Source of the DNA: Phoronis australis | Lineage: Eukaryota; Phoronida; Phoronidae | NCBI GenBank assembly: GCA_002633005.1 | Contig: NMRA01000441.1 | Coordinates: 203,995 to 267,994 of the forward strand | Length of the DNA: 64,000 bases | Direction of reading: 5' to 3' | Shown here: positions 60,801 to 64,000 of the stretch, one piece after another | Position numbering within the stretch: position 1 is the first letter of the stretch | How the letters are laid out: each line of letters opens with the position of its first letter | Notes under the pieces: generated by a model | The model's input: only the letters and a program-made list of their open reading frames with translations | The model's database searches: none | What the model was told of the DNA's origin: nothing | Made by a program: the position numbers and the translations under genes

Positions 60801-61419
60801 GAAACTCATTTGCATAAACCATAGTGTACTCGAGCAAAGAAAATTAGACGGTTATCTTGAGTTCGGACAAAAGTTGAATAGAAAATACCAAAAATCATTA
60901 CGAGTTCGATTTTGAGCAAAATATAGATACCTGGCTCCTCGACTTGAAGAGAACTGACGGTCCGTCACTGATCGAGTCCACGGACAATAAAGTAGGTCAC
61001 AGTATCGGGCAACGATGAACTGCCAGTTTTTTGCCAAGCCCACAAGCCACACCTAACCCGATTATAAAACAACTCGAGATCAGTTTTATAATGGCAAGTA
61101 GCCTAAATTGAGGGCACATAGCAGATTTAAGGAAAACGAGAGAAAATGTGAAAAGATGAGTGTTGGGTTATACGCACTTGTGGCGAAGGAACCATGGGCG
61201 AACGAGTGGGCGTCCTAAAGGGACTACCCCCGGCACTCACAGGTCGTTCAAGACTGTTGTTGGAGCCAGAGTTATCATAGATGTTAGGTTGCAAGAAAGA
61301 GTTGTCGACACTGTCGTCGGAGCCTTTCTTTTTCTTCAGTAGTTGCGCCTTCTCCCTTGCTTTGTAGTCTTCCTTAGTGAGTTTACGGAGGAACGAGAGC
61401 TCCTCTGGCTTCCTGACGC
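48811..61419 (-). CDS. fermt: Kindlin (FERMT family integrin activator), 5' end outside the window
   Basis: FERM-domain adaptor that binds integrin beta tails and membrane phosphoinositides at focal adhesions. Minus-strand exons: 61419-61178, 55518-55283, 54435-54225, 53911-53718, 52973-52849, 52210-52104, 50852-50637, 50107-49961, 49101-48811 (stop TAG). Phases are consistent throughout; 588 aa are visible. Exon order gives: F1 start ([14 protein letters not shown], basic KKKK stretch) and the long Ser/Pro-rich F1 loop; F2 start ([31 protein letters not shown]); an acidic linker; a PH domain inserted in F2 ([20 protein letters not shown] ... [19 protein letters not shown]); then F2/F3 ([20 protein letters not shown] ... 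VNWEIK ... [14 protein letters not shown]). The N-terminal F0 domain (about 130 aa) is not found up to 64000. The F3 integrin-binding Gln-Trp pair is Glu-Trp here. Exon 55283-55518 is partly repeated at 57805-58003 because of the join at 57804. Confidence 0.96.
56292..57111. mobile_element. PIF/Harbinger-like MITE, 814 bp, TSD TGA, polymorphic
   Basis: Element 56295-57108 has inverted ends GGGCTGTTCCAG(T/C)AAAATC that extend into a G-run of TGGGAGGGGGGG type (~40 bp). It is flanked by TGA at 56292-56294 and 57109-57111. A 3-bp TSD with GGG-starting ends fits PIF/Harbinger elements. Copies of GGGTGGT..AAAAATAT-like motifs occur near both ends. No transposase frame. The allelic copy has the empty site with a single TGA at 58773-58775, proving insertion. 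Confidence 0.9.
57805..58003 (-). pseudogene. fermt: Truncated second copy of a kindlin F1-loop exon (assembly duplicate)
   Basis: Same sequence as kindlin exon 55518-55283 from its acceptor to PWLNK. It is cut off at the single N at 57804, so it lacks the exon's last ~37 nt and the donor. Substitutions versus the first copy are rare (for example TCTAACGCC versus TCTAGCGCC on the plus strand). It represents the other allele at a contig end, not a real exon repeat. Confidence 0.85.
59765..59804. repeat. Perfect hairpin, 16-bp arms
   Basis: AACTAGGTCAGTTCAA, 8-nt loop, TTGAACTGACCTAGTT. The left arm plus loop reads AGGTCA-N5-AGGACA, one change from a DR5 retinoid response element. In the kindlin intron. 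Confidence 0.8.
60670..60910. repeat. Dispersed foldback repeat family B, copy 2
   Basis: Second copy of the 7980-8260 family. The left arm TAGTTTGTACTTGATGACC pairs with the right arm GGTCATCAAGTGCAAG about 70 bp on, followed by TTGAGTTCGGACAAAAGTTG. Located in the kindlin intron between the 61178 and 55518 exons. Confidence 0.6.
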
Positions 61420-64000
61420 CTGCAAGGGAATTTAAAAGAAGGGCTAAATGAATTGCATTGAACTCCACCAAAACACACACCGTTGACGAAGAATGACAGC
61501 TGTTACAGACCAGTTACGTACAGCCCCAAAAATGTCAAAAAAATGTCCAAATTTGTCCAACTTCTCATCATATCTCAGAAATGGTCGATACGAAACTTCC
61601 AGTATAGTTCCAGATACTTTGCTTCATGCCTTGTTCGCCAAAATTGTTTTTTAAATATTCCACATTTGCATAAAGGGATAACAAAAACAGTACCTTTATG
61701 ATTTTCATGAAAAAATCAAATGTTGCACAGAAGGAAAACAAAAGCTATATTTTAGTAAACTGGAACAGTATTTTTGAGATTACATCTTGAATATCTATAT
61801 CAAATGAAATTTGGTTATGTTATTCATATTTTTGTTTTGGTACGAATATATCTTTTCACCTACTACACCTCTTCATCTACTAAAAACACATGATCACCTG
61901 ACCCAATTAATGACAGATTGTTCTGAAGTTAAAAAACAAAGTGTACCAGCTTTCTAGAAAATATAATCAATATATACTTTTACGGAGTTAATTTCTGTAG
62001 TTTTCCAGATCTTTGGCTAAATGCACAAACTTGTCAACAAGGTCCAACACAACCTTAAATAGAAGTTTTACCCACAGTGCATACTGGATTGTGCCAGTTT
62101 CATGACACACGTTCAACCTTACATCCAGTGTGCAAACAAAAATGGCAGCGACGTCTGTGTGGAGGGTTATTGTGCAGAGTTTGACGAAAATAGAGAAAAT
62201 GGTGGCGGCCATAAAGGTATCGGCAGTGTCTTGGGTAGGGTTTTTACCAGTCTTTATTGCCTCCGGAACCTATTGTTGAGGAGGATGGAACCCATGGGTA
62301 CGTGGCCAACATCAAGGTTAACATCCAGTCATCGACATAAGACCATCCCCACTTAACATGTGGCTTTCAAAAATGCTATGCACTCAACCACAACCACAGA
62401 CATTGAACTACCACCAGTTCAAGCTACTGTCAAACAGAGTAACAAGATCTCAGAACAAACCAAGGTCATCATCGCTTAGGACACCAGAGAGGTTTATTTG
62501 GTTTATTTAAGCACTTGAAAAAGTGATCATCGAGCTCAGTGCAAAACACATCCACACACTCAAAAACTTAATTCCAACAGCCAAAGAAAAATAAATTTGC
62601 TCTTCAAATAACAGCCCATACGTTCCATAACTGTACACAGAACAAACTGAGTAAGGAACAATCGGATGAAGTTTCTGTTATATAGAAACACCCCTCGAGT
62701 GCATCTCCAAGCTCTAGGGGTTATCTTTCAAAACTAAGTGTTGTCTAAAACAAACAGCAGCAACTTCTAAATTACCCAATGGAATCTAGATAGTGTAAAC
62801 CTAATAAAAAGTGGCACCAAGCTGGAAACAACTGACAACAACTGAGCCAAGTGAAAATAAGACAATTATAAACATAGTGAAACCAAACTGAGAGGACTGA
62901 TTAAACCAGTAATTGCCCAATGGGGCAGGTTAACCATGCCACACAAGGAATAGTGCTATAGAATTATGCTAGAATGTAACACGAGTGACCAGTAGAGCTG
63001 TAATGACACCACTGGGCACTGATAGATTGGTAATCAACAGTAAACGAAAGAACAGGGCGAGTCCCGCTCTGCAACACAATCGCAAGCCACCGTTGATGAG
63101 AATTCTTGGCTTTCTTGCAGCTTTTTACCATGATGCAATGCCCCAGCCTCGCCAAACAAGCACATCAGTCATGTCAATAAAGTACGCTTATAGGATGGCA
63201 CGTTGGCTCACCTAACACCAGCCTCTCGCTTACGTGAACTTTCATCATCTCGCCGGTAAGGAACTCGTCTTACAAAATGCACCCCTATCCTTACAAATGC
63301 ACCCCAGATCTAGCCTACGTTCAGCCATGAATATTCAATAACCGAACTAGCAGAGCACTGTACGATAGACTTTAAAACTCATGCATGATCGAAAGGCAAA
63401 ATACACTTGGTTCGTGGAGGCCTATTGGCAGTTTGGTTTACAACCGTACACTCCCTGGAAGGGAGACGAGACTAAAGTGAATTATAGTTAGCATTAAACC
63501 AGTCTACTGACAACATTGCTCTTTGTTCAGACAAGAGGGGTAACCCGTTTCTGGTGTTTTGGTTGCTATGGGAACACCTAAATCTAGAGAGAATGTCCAT
63601 TACAAAACAGGGATCCAATTAGTGAAGATAGTATTATTCTTAAGTTAGACTCCCAGCGCATTGGCGGGCTACACCATTGCTCAGCAATTCCAAACTCACG
63701 TGATGTCATTATTGTTATCAGTCTATAAATTTCACAAAAACCTACCCCCCCTCAGAGGTCAGAGGTCAAATCATTTATCTCACATCACTGACATGGCAGC
63801 ATAAGAAATATTTAACAGAGATTGAGGTTCGCAAAATAAACAAATCTGCAGGCATGATCCATTAAAACCAGACTTATATACAATACTAGTCTTAAAAATA
63901 GAAAGCTGGAACATTTCCAGGAAACATTGTTAAACATTGGAAAGAATGAGACCAAGGTATAATGGGCAATTTACATACTTAATGGTGTGCATCAATCAAG
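61420..64000. other. Kindlin intron/upstream; F0 exons not found
   Basis: Searched on the minus strand for the kindlin F0 segment and the exon preceding GVRKPEEL; not seen, so it must lie past 64000. On the plus strand 62141-62215 opens with ATG in good context and reads MAATSVWRVIVQSLTKIEKM. Two later stretches in other frames look protein-like (62251-62319, 62360-62478), but no intron of workable size joins them. Otherwise featureless. Confidence 0.45.

Noticed and set aside
61988-62212. Missing kindlin F0 exon in the minus-strand ORF with LFKVVLDLVDKFVHLAKDL
   Set aside because: Superficial resemblance to a kindlin F0/F1 helix only; the ending does not lead to a donor compatible with the GVRKPEEL exon and the rest does not align.
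1-64000. CRISPR arrays, operons or prokaryotic mobile elements
   Set aside because: The sequence is eukaryotic nuclear DNA. Direct repeats found are satellites or duplications without spacer structure.

Overview
The window is animal nuclear DNA. It is AT-rich, repeat-rich and intron-rich, with genes split into many short exons bounded by consensus GT/AG sites, and with exon phases that add up across introns. No bacterial, organellar or viral gene organisation is seen. The proteins (presenilin, SPRTN/Spartan, kindlin) are clear metazoan orthologues with invertebrate-type divergence. I infer a non-vertebrate, probably marine deuterostome (hemichordate- or amphioxus-like), but cannot name the species. 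The sequence is a draft scaffold: one N-run (42082-42429) and three single-N joins (2223, 25634, 57804), each flanked by two near-identical copies of the same locus.

Layout. Positions 1-5800: repeats only. Positions 5847-21751, minus strand: presenilin, with nine coding exons visible and the last exon (PAL motif and C-terminus) not found. Positions 21752-23009: short head-to-head intergenic region with a palindromic CRE. Positions 23010-30961, plus strand: complete SPRTN DNA-protein crosslink protease in six exons (558 aa), with exons 2 and 3 present twice because of the join at 25634. Positions 31-35 kb: intergenic, with a 240-bp MITE with target-site duplication and one orphan cysteine-rich exon. 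Positions 35478-39590, plus strand: a complete three-exon gene for a 334-aa single-pass type II membrane protein with a DDD motif that I do not recognise; its second intron holds a decayed Ty3/gypsy integrase. Positions 39.6-44.3 kb: repeats, including a 19-bp satellite running into the assembly gap and a MITE nested in another MITE. Positions 44.3-46.5 kb, minus strand: scattered exon-like ORFs of a possible secreted or receptor protein, unresolved. Positions 48811-61419, minus strand: kindlin (FERMT family), with nine exons covering the end of F0/F1 to the stop; the N-terminal F0 exons lie beyond the right edge. Positions 61.4-64 kb: kindlin intron or upstream sequence.

The genes do not form a pathway. 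Presenilin is the gamma-secretase catalytic subunit, SPRTN is a replication-coupled DNA repair protease, and kindlin is an integrin activator. The points most worth a second look are: (i) residue changes in conserved active or binding motifs (Trp instead of Tyr before the first catalytic Asp of presenilin; Glu-Trp instead of Gln-Trp in the kindlin F3 integrin site); (ii) the unassigned DDD membrane protein; (iii) a ~150-bp tandem array in presenilin intron 1 whose units carry CTCF-consensus cores; (iv) a transposon presence/absence difference caught between two allelic copies in the kindlin intron; and (v) a new MITE family with intact target-site duplications, one copy nested in a different MITE.
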